A DNA stretch of 64,000 nucleotides from Roseicyclus marinus (lineage in GTDB: Bacteria; Pseudomonadota; Alphaproteobacteria; Rhodobacterales; Rhodobacteraceae). Under the pieces are notes generated by a model. The model had not been told where the DNA came from and did no database searches. It worked only from the letters and a program-made list of their open reading frames with translations. The DNA is taken from the NCBI RefSeq assembly GCF_030163795.1, contig NZ_JASJOF010000010.1, positions 1 to 64,000 of the forward strand, given 5' to 3'. The translations under genes and the position numbers were made by a program. Each line of letters opens with the position of its first letter. Positions within the stretch are counted from its first letter, which is position 1. Shown here piece by piece: positions 9,470 to 17,827 of the stretch.

Positions 9470-10765
9470 ATGGCAGACACGACCAGAACCGCGACCTTGA
9501 CGATTGACGGACAGAGCTACGAGCTGCCGATCCATTCGCCCACGGCCGGCCCCGATGTCATCGACATCACAAAGCTTTACGCCAAGGCGGGTGTCTTTAC
9601 CCATGACCCGGGCTTCACCTCCACCTCGTCTTGCGAAAGCGCCATCACCTATATCGACGGCGACAAGGGCGAGCTGATGCACCGCGGCTACCCGATCGAC
9701 CAGCTGGCCGAGAAATCGCATTACCTCGAAGTGTGCTACCTGCTCTTGTACGGTGAACTGCCCTCGGCGGCCGAACTGGAACAGTTCGAGACGACGATCA
9801 CCCGTCACACGATGATCCACGAGCAGATGCACAACTTCTTCCGCGGCTTCCGCCGCGATGCGCATCCGATGGCGACGATGGTGGGTGTGGTCGGCGCGAT
9901 GTCGGCCTTCTACCACGATTCGACCGACATCAACGACGAGCGCCAGCGCGAGATCGCAAGCCACCGCCTGATCGCCAAGATGCCCACGATCGCGGCTATG
10001 GCTTACAAATATTCGATCGGCCAGCCCTTCGTCTATCCGCGCAACGACCTCGACTACGCCTCGAACTTCCTGCGCATGTGCTTTGCCGTGCCGGCCGAGG
10101 AATATGTCGTCGATCCGGTTCTGGCCCGGGCCATGGACCGCATCTTCACGCTCCATGCCGATCACGAACAGAACGCCTCCACCTCGACGGTGCGTCTGGC
10201 TTCCTCCTCGGGTGCCAATCCCTTTGCCTGTATCGCGGCCGGCATCGCCTGCCTCTGGGGGCCCGCGCATGGCGGCGCGAACCAGGCCTGCCTCGAGATG
10301 CTCAAGGAAATCGGCACGCCCGACCGCATCCCCGAATTCATCGCGCGCGCCAAGGACAAGAACGATCCGTTCCGCCTGATGGGCTTCGGCCACCGCGTCT
10401 ACAAGAACTTCGACCCCCGCGCGACGGTGATGAAGCAATCCGCCGACGAGGTGCTGGATCTTCTTGGGGTGGAAAACAACCCGCTCCTGCAGATCGCCAA
10501 GGAGCTGGAGCGGATCGCGGTCAACGACGAGTATTTCATCGAGAAAAAGCTCTTCCCGAACGTCGATTTCTACTCGGGCATCATCCTCGAGGCGATGGGC
10601 TTCCCCACCTCGATGTTCACGCCGATCTTTGCCGTCTCGCGCACGGTCGGCTGGATTTCGCAGTGGAAGGAACAGCTGGCCGACCCCGCGATGAAGATCG
10701 GTCGCCCGCGCCAGCTCTACATGGGCGAGACGCTGCGCGACTACGTCGAGATCGAGAACCGCTGA
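9470..10765 (+). CDS. gltA: Citrate synthase
   Basis: Citrate synthase condenses acetyl-CoA with oxaloacetate, the entry step of the TCA cycle. The 431-residue length and N-terminal beta-rich extension fit the type II, hexameric, NADH-sensitive enzymes of Gram-negative bacteria. Catalytic motifs are present: [10 protein letters not shown] with its His, [15 protein letters not shown] with its His, and the Asp in VDFYSGI. A ribosome-binding site (GAGAAGGGA) precedes the ATG. A strong hairpin terminator follows the stop, so it is probably a single-gene transcript. Confidence 0.96.
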   Translation: MADTTRTATLTIDGQSYELPIHSPTAGPDVIDITKLYAKAGVFTHDPGFTSTSSCESAITYIDGDKGELMHRGYPIDQLAEKSHYLEVCYLLLYGELPSAAELEQFETTITRHTMIHEQMHNFFRGFRRDAHPMATMVGVVGAMSAFYHDSTDINDERQREIASHRLIAKMPTIAAMAYKYSIGQPFVYPRNDLDYASNFLRMCFAVPAEEYVVDPVLARAMDRIFTLHADHEQNASTSTVRLASSSGANPFACIAAGIACLWGPAHGGANQACLEMLKEIGTPDRIPEFIARAKDKNDPFRLMGFGHRVYKNFDPRATVMKQSADEVLDLLGVENNPLLQIAKELERIAVNDEYFIEKKLFPNVDFYSGIILEAMGFPTSMFTPIFAVSRTVGWISQWKEQLADPAMKIGRPRQLYMGETLRDYVEIENR

Positions 10766-10785
10766 GGCTTGTCGCCTTGCGCAAC

Positions 10786-10817
10786 GAGGGCCGTCCCGTA
10801 CCGGGCGGCCCTTTTCC
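10786..10817 (+). terminator. Rho-independent terminator after gltA
   Basis: GGGCCGTCCCG at 10788-10798 pairs with CGGGCGGCCC (one bulge) at 10802-10811, with a tiny loop. The T-rich run TTTTCCTTT follows. It lies 20 bases after the gltA stop and is a good intrinsic terminator. Confidence 0.8.
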
Positions 10818-10823
10818 TTTGGC

Positions 10824-10845
10824 CTTCATCTTTCCCCAAATACGG
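10824..10845 (+). repeat. Dispersed intergenic repeat, copy B
   Basis: This is a consensus copy of the dispersed element (core TTCATCTTTCCCCAAATA followed by CGG). It lies in sense orientation downstream of gltA, immediately past its terminator and 68 bases before the nucleoside hydrolase gene. Confidence 0.75.
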
Positions 10846-10912
10846 CCGCCGGAGGCATTGAAGTCTCTGCCGCAACTGTGAAACCTGCGCCGCGACAGAC
10901 AGGAGCCCCAGC

Positions 10913-11851
10913 ATGGCCAGAAAGATCATCATCGACACCGACCCCGGACAGGATGACGCCGTGGCGATCCTGCTCGCGCTTGCCTCGCCCGAGGCTTTGG
11001 AGGTTCTGGGCATCACCGCCGTCGCGGGCAACGTGCCGCTGTCCCTGACCCAAAGGAACGCGCGCATCGTCTGCGAACTGGCTGGGCGGCGCGATATCCG
11101 GGTCTTTGCCGGATGCGAAAAACCGCTGGCCCATGCGCTGGTGACCGCGGAACATGTCCATGGCAAGACCGGGCTCGACGGCATCGACCTGCCCGAGCCG
11201 ACCATGCCGCTGCAGGAGATGCACGGCGTCGATTTCATCATCGAGACACTTCGGACCGAACCGGCCGATACAGTCACGCTCTGCCCGCTCGGGCCGCTGA
11301 CGAATATCGCCACGGCCTTTCGGACCGCGCCCGACATCATCCCCAAGGTGCAGGAGATCGTGCTGATGGGCGGGGCCTATTTCGAAGTGGGCAACATCAC
11401 GCCCGCGGCCGAATTCAACATCTATGTCGATCCCGAAGCCGCCGAGATCGTGTTCAAGTCGGGTGTGCCGCTGACCGTGATGCCGCTCGACGTGACCCAC
11501 AAGGTCCTGACCACGCGGCCGCGGATCGAGGCGATCCGCGCCATCGGATCGTCTGTCGCCCATGCGGTCGCGCAATGGACCGATTTCTTCGAACGCTTCG
11601 ACATGGAGAAATACGGCCATGACGGTGCACCGCTGCACGACCCTTGCGTCATTGCCCATCTGATCAATCCGGGCCTGTTTTCGGGGCGGCACATCAACGT
11701 CGAGATCGAAACGATGTCGGAGCTGACGCGGGGCATGACGGTGGCCGATTGGTGGGGCGTGACCAAAAGACCCAAGAATGCCCATTTCATGGGCGATGTG
11801 GACGCCGATGGCTTTTATGACCTGCTCACCGAACGTCTTGCGCGGCTCTGA
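10913..11851 (+). CDS. Inosine-uridine preferring nucleoside hydrolase family protein
   Basis: This 312-residue protein belongs to the calcium-dependent nucleoside N-ribohydrolases, which split ribonucleosides into base and ribose for salvage. The N-terminal metal-binding motif DTDPGQDD (about 8-15) is intact, and the conserved VLMGGA and AAEFNIYVDPEAA region follows at the expected place. The late active-site His region (HDPCVIAHLI) is also present. Base preference cannot be read from the sequence. It lies between gltA and selO in the same direction, and the 51-base gap to selO contains a hairpin over the selO ribosome-binding site. Confidence 0.9.
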   Translation: MARKIIIDTDPGQDDAVAILLALASPEALEVLGITAVAGNVPLSLTQRNARIVCELAGRRDIRVFAGCEKPLAHALVTAEHVHGKTGLDGIDLPEPTMPLQEMHGVDFIIETLRTEPADTVTLCPLGPLTNIATAFRTAPDIIPKVQEIVLMGGAYFEVGNITPAAEFNIYVDPEAAEIVFKSGVPLTVMPLDVTHKVLTTRPRIEAIRAIGSSVAHAVAQWTDFFERFDMEKYGHDGAPLHDPCVIAHLINPGLFSGRHINVEIETMSELTRGMTVADWWGVTKRPKNAHFMGDVDADGFYDLLTERLARL

Positions 11852-11852
11852 C

Positions 11853-11898
11853 CCTTTCCCCCGGCGGCCCCGCCCCCTATGTCTGTGGGGAAAGGAGG
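11853..11898 (+). promoter_or_regulatory. Hairpin burying the selO ribosome-binding site
   Basis: CCTTTCCCC at 11853-11861 is perfectly complementary to GGGGAAAGG at 11887-11895, giving a nine-base-pair stem with a 25-base loop. The right arm overlaps the AGGAGG Shine-Dalgarno sequence (11893-11898) of the ATG at 11903. In mRNA this would limit initiation unless the helix is opened, for example by ribosomes finishing the upstream gene, which ends at 11851. Confidence 0.5.
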
Positions 11899-11902
11899 GC
11901 CC

Positions 11903-13345
11903 ATGACCCCCCGTTTCCCCTTCGACAACAGCTATGCGCGCCTCCCCGACAGGTTCTACACCCGCCAGCCGCCGGTGCCCGTCACCGCGCCCCGACTGGT
12001 TGCGGTGAACCGGGCGCTGGCCGGCCGGCTGGGGATCGAACTGCCGCAAGATGAGGCCGAAATCGCCAGCATCTTTGCCGGAAACGCCCTGCCCATGGGG
12101 GCGGAACCCTTGGCGCAGGTCTATGCCGGTCACCAGTTCGGCGGCTGGTCGCCGCGTCTGGGCGATGGGCGCGCGATCTTGCTGGGCGAGGTGGTGGCAC
12201 CCGACGGCGCGCGGTTCGACATCCAATTGAAGGGTGCGGGCCAGACGCCCTATTCCCGCATGGGCGACGGGCGTGCGTGGCTTGGTCCGGTGCTGCGGGA
12301 ATACATCGTCTCCGAAGCCATGGCCGCGATGCGCATTCCCACCACCCGGGCGCTTGCCGCCGTCACCACGGGCGAGATCGTGCAGCGCGACGGCTTGCTG
12401 CCCGGTGCCGTCTTTACCCGGGTGGCCGCCTCTCACATCCGGGTCGGAACCTTTCAGTATTTCGCCGCCCGCAAGGATACCGAGGCGCTTCAGGCGCTGT
12501 GCGACCACGCCATCGCGCGGCATTACCCGCAGGCGAAAGGTCCGGCCGGGTTGCTCGACGCGGTGATCGGGGCGCAGGCGCGGCTGATCGCGCAATGGAT
12601 GGGCGTGGGCTTCATCCATGGCGTGATGAACACGGACAACATGGCGATTTCGGGCGAGACCATCGATTACGGCCCCTGCGCCTTCATGGATGCCTATCAC
12701 CCCGATACGGTGTTTTCCTCGATCGACCAGTTCGGGCGCTATGCCTTTGCCAACCAGCCCCGGATCGCGGTCTGGAACCTTGCGCAGCTGGCCACGGCCC
12801 TGTTGGCCCTGATCCCCGACCGCGACGAGGGGATCGAGGTCTTCACCACCGCCGTCAACGGCTTTGCCGACCGGTTCGATGCCGAATGGCAGTCTGTCTT
12901 GGCGCGCAAGCTCGGCCTTGGCGAAAACCGGGAAGGTGACGCAAGCCTTGCCTTTGACCTGTTGAACATGATGGCCGAGAACGGGGCCGATTTCACCCGC
13001 ACCTTCCGCGCGCTGTCCGGCCCCGATCCCGCGCTGGCGCGCGACGAATTCATCGACCCGACCGTCATGGACGCCTGGCAGGTGCGGTGGCGCGCGCGGA
13101 TGGCGCAAGAAGACATCGGGCCAGAGATGCGCGTGGCGCGGATGCGCGCGATCAACCCCGCGCGGATCCCGCGCAACCACCGGATCGAACAGGTGATCGC
13201 CCAAGCCGCCGAGGGCGATTATGCCCCCTTCCACGGGTTGATGGCGGCACTGGCCGATCCTTTCGCCGAAGCCCCCGAGCTTGTCGCCTACGAGGCCGCG
13301 CCCGAGGATGGCGAACATGTCACCCAGACCTTCTGCGGCACCTGA
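11903..13345 (+). CDS. selO: Protein adenylyltransferase SelO
   Basis: SelO (YdiU/UPF0061) is a pseudokinase-fold enzyme that transfers AMP to protein side chains, with a role in redox stress in other bacteria. The 480-residue protein shows [10 protein letters not shown], the [14 protein letters not shown] region, and the active-site MNTDNM and [11 protein letters not shown] motifs. The conserved near-C-terminal Cys, the position occupied by selenocysteine in eukaryotes, is at residue 478 (FCGT). The start at 11903 is preferred over an in-frame ATG at 11879 because AGGAGG sits five bases before it and the extra eight residues are not typical. Confidence 0.93.
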   Translation: MTPRFPFDNSYARLPDRFYTRQPPVPVTAPRLVAVNRALAGRLGIELPQDEAEIASIFAGNALPMGAEPLAQVYAGHQFGGWSPRLGDGRAILLGEVVAPDGARFDIQLKGAGQTPYSRMGDGRAWLGPVLREYIVSEAMAAMRIPTTRALAAVTTGEIVQRDGLLPGAVFTRVAASHIRVGTFQYFAARKDTEALQALCDHAIARHYPQAKGPAGLLDAVIGAQARLIAQWMGVGFIHGVMNTDNMAISGETIDYGPCAFMDAYHPDTVFSSIDQFGRYAFANQPRIAVWNLAQLATALLALIPDRDEGIEVFTTAVNGFADRFDAEWQSVLARKLGLGENREGDASLAFDLLNMMAENGADFTRTFRALSGPDPALARDEFIDPTVMDAWQVRWRARMAQEDIGPEMRVARMRAINPARIPRNHRIEQVIAQAAEGDYAPFHGLMAALADPFAEAPELVAYEAAPEDGEHVTQTFCGT

Positions 13346-13438
13346 GCGCCCCTGCCCTTCTCCGGCTTCCTTGCGGCTTTTCCCACGCCGCCAAATCGCC
13401 TAAACCTGCGGGCCACGACCAAAGCTGCGGGGCCCGCC

Positions 13439-13852
13439 ATGTCCGACACGATCGAAGGCCGCTGCGAGGCGCGGGGCCTGCGCATGACCGAGCAGCGCCG
13501 CGTCATCGCGCAGGTGCTGGAACAGGCGACAGACCATCCCGATGTCGAGGAACTCTATGCCCGCGCAAGCGCCCGTGACCCGCGCATCTCCATCGCCACT
13601 GTCTACCGGACGGTGAAGCTTTTCGAGGAATCGGGTATTCTCGACCGGCTGGAATTCGGGGATGGCCGCGCCCGCTACGAGGATGCGGAGCGCGATCACC
13701 ACGATCACCTGATCGACATGCATACGGGACAAGTGATCGAATTCGTCGACCCCGAGATCGAGGCGCTTCAGGAAAAGATCGCCGAGAAGCTGGGTTACCG
13801 GCTCAAGGGGCATCGGCTGGAACTTTACGGCGTGCCGATCAAGCGGGGCTGA
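13439..13852 (+). CDS. Fur-family transcriptional regulator (Fur/Mur type)
   Basis: This 137-residue ferric uptake regulator family protein has an N-terminal winged helix (about 1-85; ISIATVYRTVKLFEESGIL) and a dimerisation/metal domain with HHDHLID and HTGQVIEF. The CxxC normally found after HHDHLI in Escherichia coli Fur is absent (DMHTG instead). That is the pattern of alphaproteobacterial Mur/Fur proteins, which sense manganese or iron without the structural zinc. Its targets cannot be read here. It is probably a monocistron between selO and pgk. A second Fur-family protein, Irr-like, is encoded at 46015. Confidence 0.88.
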   Translation: MSDTIEGRCEARGLRMTEQRRVIAQVLEQATDHPDVEELYARASARDPRISIATVYRTVKLFEESGILDRLEFGDGRARYEDAERDHHDHLIDMHTGQVIEFVDPEIEALQEKIAEKLGYRLKGHRLELYGVPIKRG

Positions 13853-13880
13853 GCCGCCAAGGTCTCTTGTCCCTCGTCCG

Positions 13881-13912
13881 GGCCAGCAGACGCTGGCCAC
13901 CAGACGCTGGCC
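13881..13912 (+). terminator. Alternative hairpins from a duplicated 12-mer after the Fur/Mur gene
   Basis: GGCCAGC at 13881-13887 can pair with GCTGGCC at 13892-13898, or with a second GCTGGCC at 13906-13912. The cause is a direct duplication of CAGACGCTGGCC (13887-13898 and 13901-13912). The two structures exclude one another. There is no U-tract. It lies 28 bases after the stop and 50 bases before pgk. Confidence 0.4.
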
Positions 13913-13962
13913 TGTCGCGCGTCGCATGATATGACGGGCCCGAACAGATGACGGAGATCGCG

Positions 13963-15147
13963 ATGAGCTGGAAAACCCTCGACGACATGGATCTTGCGGG
14001 CAAGACCGTCCTGACCCGCGTGGACATCAACGTGCCCGTACAAGACGGCCGCGTCACCGACGACACCCGCATCACCCGCATCCTGCCCACGATCCGCGAT
14101 ATCCTCGCCAAGGGGGGCAAGCCTGTCCTGATCGCCCATTTCGACAGGCCGAAAGGCAAGGTGGTGCCGGACATGTCGCTCAAGGTGACCCTGCCCGCGC
14201 TGGAGGCAGCCTTGGGCCAGCGCGTCCGTTTCGCCGCCGAGGATTTCGCGGCGGCCATCGCCGCCACCGAACCGGGCGAGGTTTTGCTGCTGGAAAACAT
14301 CCGCTTCTTTCCCGGCGAGGAAAAGAACGATGCCGCATTTGCCGCCGAACTCGCGGCGCTGGGGGATATCTATTGCAACGATGCCTTTTCCGCCGCGCAC
14401 CGGGCCCATGCCTCGACCGAAGCCGTGGCGCATCTCTTGCCCGCTTGTGCCGGGCGCCTGATGGAGGCGGAGTTGCGCGCGCTCGAGGCGGCCTTGGGCA
14501 ATCCCGCGCGCCCGGTCGTGGCGGTTGTGGGCGGGGCAAAGGTTTCGACCAAGCTCGACCTGTTGTCGAACCTGATCGACAAGGTGGACAGCCTCGTGAT
14601 CGGCGGCGGCATGGCCAATACCTTTCTCGCCGCGCAGGGCATCGGCGTGGGCAAATCCTTGTGCGAACATGATCTTGCCGACACCGCCCGCGCGATCATG
14701 GCCAAGGCCGAGGGGGCGGGTTGTGAGATCATCTTGCCCGGCGATGTCGTGGTGGCAGACCGTTTCGCCGCCGGGGCCGATCACGAAACGGTCGCGGCGG
14801 GTGCCGTGCCCGAGGGCGGCATGATCCTGGACGCGGGCCCCGAGACGGTCGCCCGCATCGTCGCGGCCTTCGAGGCCGCGCGGACCCTGATCTGGAACGG
14901 GCCGCTTGGCGCCTTCGAGATCGCGCCCTTCGACGCGGCGACCGTGGCGGCGGCGCGGGCCGCGGCCGATTTGACGGAAGCGGGGCGGCTGGTTTCGGTC
15001 GCGGGCGGCGGCGACACGGTGTCGGCGCTGAACCATGCCGGGGCGGCCGATCGCTTCACCTATGTCTCGACGGCGGGTGGCGCATTCCTCGAATGGATGG
15101 AGGGCAAGACCCTTCCGGGCGTCGCGGCGCTGGAACGGGCGGGCTGA
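13963..15147 (+). CDS. pgk: Phosphoglycerate kinase
   Basis: PGK interconverts 1,3-bisphosphoglycerate and 3-phosphoglycerate with ADP/ATP, in glycolysis and the Calvin cycle. From 13963 the protein is 394 residues, normal for a monofunctional PGK. Signatures are TRVDINVPV near the N-terminus, HFDRPKGK, the hinge region WNGPLGAFE and the nucleotide loop GGGDTVSAL. The ATG at 13963 ([10 protein letters not shown]) is preferred over the one at 13948 because GGAG precedes it at good spacing and homologues start there. The class I aldolase gene follows in the same direction. Confidence 0.95.
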   Translation: MSWKTLDDMDLAGKTVLTRVDINVPVQDGRVTDDTRITRILPTIRDILAKGGKPVLIAHFDRPKGKVVPDMSLKVTLPALEAALGQRVRFAAEDFAAAIAATEPGEVLLLENIRFFPGEEKNDAAFAAELAALGDIYCNDAFSAAHRAHASTEAVAHLLPACAGRLMEAELRALEAALGNPARPVVAVVGGAKVSTKLDLLSNLIDKVDSLVIGGGMANTFLAAQGIGVGKSLCEHDLADTARAIMAKAEGAGCEIILPGDVVVADRFAAGADHETVAAGAVPEGGMILDAGPETVARIVAAFEAARTLIWNGPLGAFEIAPFDAATVAAARAAADLTEAGRLVSVAGGGDTVSALNHAGAADRFTYVSTAGGAFLEWMEGKTLPGVAALERAG

Positions 15148-15236
15148 TCCGGGACTGTTTGCGCCACCATCATGGACAGCGCCCGCCCGCTTTGGCAGAC
15201 AGGCGCGACAAGACCCCCAGCAGGAGAGCGAGACAG

Positions 15237-16127
15237 ATGCCCGACGCCGCCATGACAGACCGGATCGCGACCGGACAGGGGTTCATCGCAGCCTTGGATC
15301 AATCGGGCGGCTCGACCCCCAAGGCGCTGCGCCTCTACGGCGTCGGGGAAAACGACTATGCCTCCGAAGCCGAGATGTTCGACCTCATCCATGCCATGCG
15401 GACGCGCATCGCCACCTCGCCCGCCTTCACCGGCGACAAGGTGATCGGCGCGATCTTGTTCGAACAGACGATGGACCGCGATTTCGCGGGCAAACCGGCC
15501 GCGACCTACCTGTGGCAGGACAAGGGCGTGGTGCCCTTCCTCAAGATCGACAAGGGTCTGGAAGAGGCCGCAAGCGGCGTTCAGATGATGAAGCCCATCC
15601 CGGGCCTCGACGCCCTGCTCGACCGCGCGGTGGCCAAGGGCATCTTTGGCACCAAGGAGCGCTCGGTGATCCTTGCGGCCAATGCGGGCGGCATCGCGGG
15701 CATCGTGGCCCAGCAGGTCGATCTGGGCTTTCAGGTGCTGGCCAAGGGCCTGATCCCGATCCTCGAACCCGAGGTGGACATCAAGGCCCCCGACAAAGCC
15801 GAGGCAGAAGCCATCTTGCTTGCCGAATTGCTCAAGGGGGTCGATGCCATCCCGGAGGGCCAGCAGGTGATGCTGAAACTCAGCATCCCGACCAAACCCG
15901 ACCTCTACGCGCCGCTGATCGCCCATCCGCGCGTGATGCGCGTCGTGGCGCTGTCGGGCGGCTACGAGCGGGCCGAGGCCTGCAAGCGGCTGGCTGCCAA
16001 TCCCGGCATGATCGCCAGCTTCTCGCGCGCCTTGACGGAAGGGTTGTCGGCGCAGCAATCGGATGCGGAATTCAACGCGACGCTTGCCGCCACGATCGAC
16101 GCGATCCGCGCGGCCTCCATCACCTGA
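15237..16127 (+). CDS. Class I fructose-bisphosphate aldolase
   Basis: This 296-residue Schiff-base aldolase cleaves fructose-1,6-bisphosphate to dihydroxyacetone phosphate and glyceraldehyde-3-phosphate. It matches the short bacterial class I family typified by Staphylococcus: GFIAALDQSGGSTPKAL near the N-terminus, GAILFEQTMDRD, VPFLKIDKGL with the lysine region, and ILEPEVD. The start at 15237 follows AGGAG by ten bases; a second ATG at 15252 is possible. The longer frame reaching back into pgk is not a gene. Its position directly after pgk suggests a glycolytic gene pair. Confidence 0.92.
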   Translation: MPDAAMTDRIATGQGFIAALDQSGGSTPKALRLYGVGENDYASEAEMFDLIHAMRTRIATSPAFTGDKVIGAILFEQTMDRDFAGKPAATYLWQDKGVVPFLKIDKGLEEAASGVQMMKPIPGLDALLDRAVAKGIFGTKERSVILAANAGGIAGIVAQQVDLGFQVLAKGLIPILEPEVDIKAPDKAEAEAILLAELLKGVDAIPEGQQVMLKLSIPTKPDLYAPLIAHPRVMRVVALSGGYERAEACKRLAANPGMIASFSRALTEGLSAQQSDAEFNATLAATIDAIRAASIT

Positions 16128-16130
16128 CCA

Positions 16131-16160
16131 AGGGGCCGCGCGCCCTGCCCTGTGGCCCCC
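16131..16160 (+). terminator. Hairpin after the aldolase gene
   Basis: GGGGCC at 16132-16137 pairs with GGCCCC at 16154-16159 around a 16-base loop, three bases after the aldolase stop. The loop contains GCGCCCTGCCC, the word repeated at several 3' ends here. There is no clear U-tract, so termination may be Rho-assisted. Confidence 0.45.
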
Positions 16161-16258
16161 TCGAAAGGGGGGATTCCCTTTTGCGAATCAATGTGCGAAT
16201 CTGTTGTCCACGGCCCCGTCAGAGGGCCGGTTGATCCGAGGCACAGGCAGATCACCAC

Positions 16259-16552
16259 ATGGCGCGCAGCGCATCGCTTACCGGGCTCGTCCTGCCCCTC
16301 GCCCTACTGCTGATCGGGGCCTATTTCACCTTCACCGCGGTGCAGGGCAATTACGGCCTGTTCCAGCGCATCCAGATCAGTGCTGAGGCCGACCGGCTGG
16401 AAACCCAGCTTGCCGCGCTGGAGACGGAGGTGGCGCGCATGGAATTGCTGACGCGGCGCCTGTCGGACGATTACCTCGACCTCGACCTGCTCGACGAACA
16501 GGCCCGTGACGTGCTGGGCTATGTCCGCGCTGACGAGATCATCCTGCCCTAA
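16259..16552 (+). CDS. ftsB: Septum formation initiator FtsB/DivIC family protein
   Basis: This 97-residue bitopic membrane protein is likely the FtsB partner of FtsL and FtsQ in the divisome. It has a single membrane helix (about residues 8-28), followed by a heptad-like coiled coil rich in Leu and Glu (about 40-65), and ends in a short acidic region (DLDLLDEQARDVLGY). Length and architecture fit DivIC/FtsB. It sits between glycolytic genes and pdhABC, a linkage common in alphaproteobacteria. Assignment rests on architecture and context more than on strict motifs. Confidence 0.85.
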   Translation: MARSASLTGLVLPLALLLIGAYFTFTAVQGNYGLFQRIQISAEADRLETQLAALETEVARMELLTRRLSDDYLDLDLLDEQARDVLGYVRADEIILP

Positions 16553-16623
16553 ACCTCCGACGCGAGCGGCACGAAAGCCGACAGGAGGTTCCACGGCGAC
16601 CTCCCGAAAGACAGCGTCCCTCC

Positions 16624-16645
16624 CTTCATCTTCCCCCAAATACGG
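16624..16645 (+). repeat. Dispersed intergenic repeat, copy C
   Basis: This copy differs from the consensus by one base (TTCATCTTCCCCCAAATA then CGG). It is in sense orientation, 71 bases downstream of the ftsB stop. A degenerate version of the CGCGCCCTGCCC word (GCGTCCCTCCC) precedes it, forming the longer composite unit. Confidence 0.7.
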
Positions 16646-16739
16646 ACAGCCCCACGCCTGTCGTGAAGCCTTGCATCCCCTGCAAGGCCCTGCGTCAGGA
16701 TTGCGGGGTGCAATCTGCGGTTGCCTCTGGTAGAGAAAT

Positions 16740-16753
16740 GTTCAACGTTAAAC
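16740..16753 (+). promoter_or_regulatory. Palindromic operator candidate upstream of pdhA
   Basis: The sequence GTTCAACGTTAAAC is a 14-base inverted repeat with 12 of 14 symmetric positions, centred on AACGTT. It lies 33 bases before the pdhA ATG in an unusually A+T-rich patch. A central CG with flanking symmetric AA/TT is typical of LacI-family operators. The LacI-type regulator CceR controls central carbon genes in Rhodobacter, so it is a candidate, but I have not matched its published motif. Confidence 0.4.
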
Positions 16754-16786
16754 TATCTCTGCGACCCCCGGGGGAGGATAACCCGA

Positions 16787-17812
16787 ATGCCACCACGCAA
16801 GACCGCCGCAGCCCAAGCGGGCGCCACGCCGAACGTCTCGGCTGACGAGCTCAAGCGCTATTACCGCGAGATGCTCCTGATCCGTCGCTTCGAGGAAAAG
16901 GCCGGCCAGCTTTACGGGATGGGCCTGATCGGCGGCTTTTGCCACCTCTACATCGGGCAAGAAGCGGTCGTCGTGGGCCTTGAGGCTGCGGCCTCCGAAG
17001 GTGACAAGCGCGTCACCTCTTATCGCGACCACGGGCACATGCTGGCCTGCGGCATGGATCCCAAGGGCGTCATGGCCGAGCTGACTGGCCGCGAGGGCGG
17101 CTATTCCAAGGGCAAGGGCGGCTCGATGCACATGTTCTCCAAGGAGAAGCATTTCTACGGCGGCCACGGCATCGTCGCGGCGCAGGTGCCGATCGGCGCG
17201 GGTCTGGCCTTTGCCGACAAGTACCTTGGCAATGACCGCGTGACCTTCACCTATTTCGGGGATGGCGCGGCCAACCAGGGCCAGGTGGCCGAAAGCTACA
17301 ACATGGCCCAGCTCTGGGATCTGCCGGTCATCTTCGTGATCGAGAACAACCAGTACGCGATGGGCACGAGCGTCAAGCGCGCGACCAAATCCCCCGATTT
17401 CTGGGAACGCGGCGCCGCCTACGGCATCAAGGGCGAAGCGGTCGACGGCATGGACGTTCTGGCCGTCAAGGAAGCGGGCGAGCGCGCCGTGGCCGAGTGC
17501 CGCGCGGGCAAGGGTCCCTATATCCTCGAGGTCATGACCTACCGCTACCGCGGTCATTCCATGTCGGACCCCGCGAAATACCGCACCCGCGAAGAGGTGC
17601 AGGAGATGCGCGAGAAGCGCGACGCCATCGAACATGTCCGCCAGATGCTGCTGACCGGTGGCCATGCCTCCGAAGACGATCTGAAAAAGATCGACAAGGA
17701 GATCAAGGACATCGTGAACGAGGCGGCCGAGTTTTCCAAGGAAAGCCCCGAGCCCGATCTTTCCGAGCTTTGGACCGACATCTACGCCGACGCGGCACCG
17801 CAGACCGCCTGA
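16787..17812 (+). CDS. pdhA: Pyruvate dehydrogenase E1 component, alpha subunit
   Basis: With PdhB this thiamine-diphosphate enzyme decarboxylates pyruvate and acetylates the lipoyl groups of the complex. The 341-residue subunit shows the ThDP motif starting at GDGAANQG and ending in NNQYAMGTS. It also has YRDHGHMLACGMDP, the KGGSMHMFS loop and YRYRGHSMSDPAKYR, the region corresponding to phosphorylation loops in eukaryotic E1-alpha. GGGGAGG lies nine bases before the ATG at 16787. The upstream in-frame extension crosses the operator region and is rejected. It is the first gene of pdhA-pdhB-pdhC, with 15-base and 13-base gaps. Confidence 0.95.
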   Translation: MPPRKTAAAQAGATPNVSADELKRYYREMLLIRRFEEKAGQLYGMGLIGGFCHLYIGQEAVVVGLEAAASEGDKRVTSYRDHGHMLACGMDPKGVMAELTGREGGYSKGKGGSMHMFSKEKHFYGGHGIVAAQVPIGAGLAFADKYLGNDRVTFTYFGDGAANQGQVAESYNMAQLWDLPVIFVIENNQYAMGTSVKRATKSPDFWERGAAYGIKGEAVDGMDVLAVKEAGERAVAECRAGKGPYILEVMTYRYRGHSMSDPAKYRTREEVQEMREKRDAIEHVRQMLLTGGHASEDDLKKIDKEIKDIVNEAAEFSKESPEPDLSELWTDIYADAAPQTA

Positions 17813-17827
17813 GGGGAGCAGACAGAT

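Noticed and set aside
15093-15236. Longer aldolase start within pgk
   Set aside because: The extra 48 residues are the end of pgk in another phase. A good ribosome-binding site precedes the ATG at 15237.
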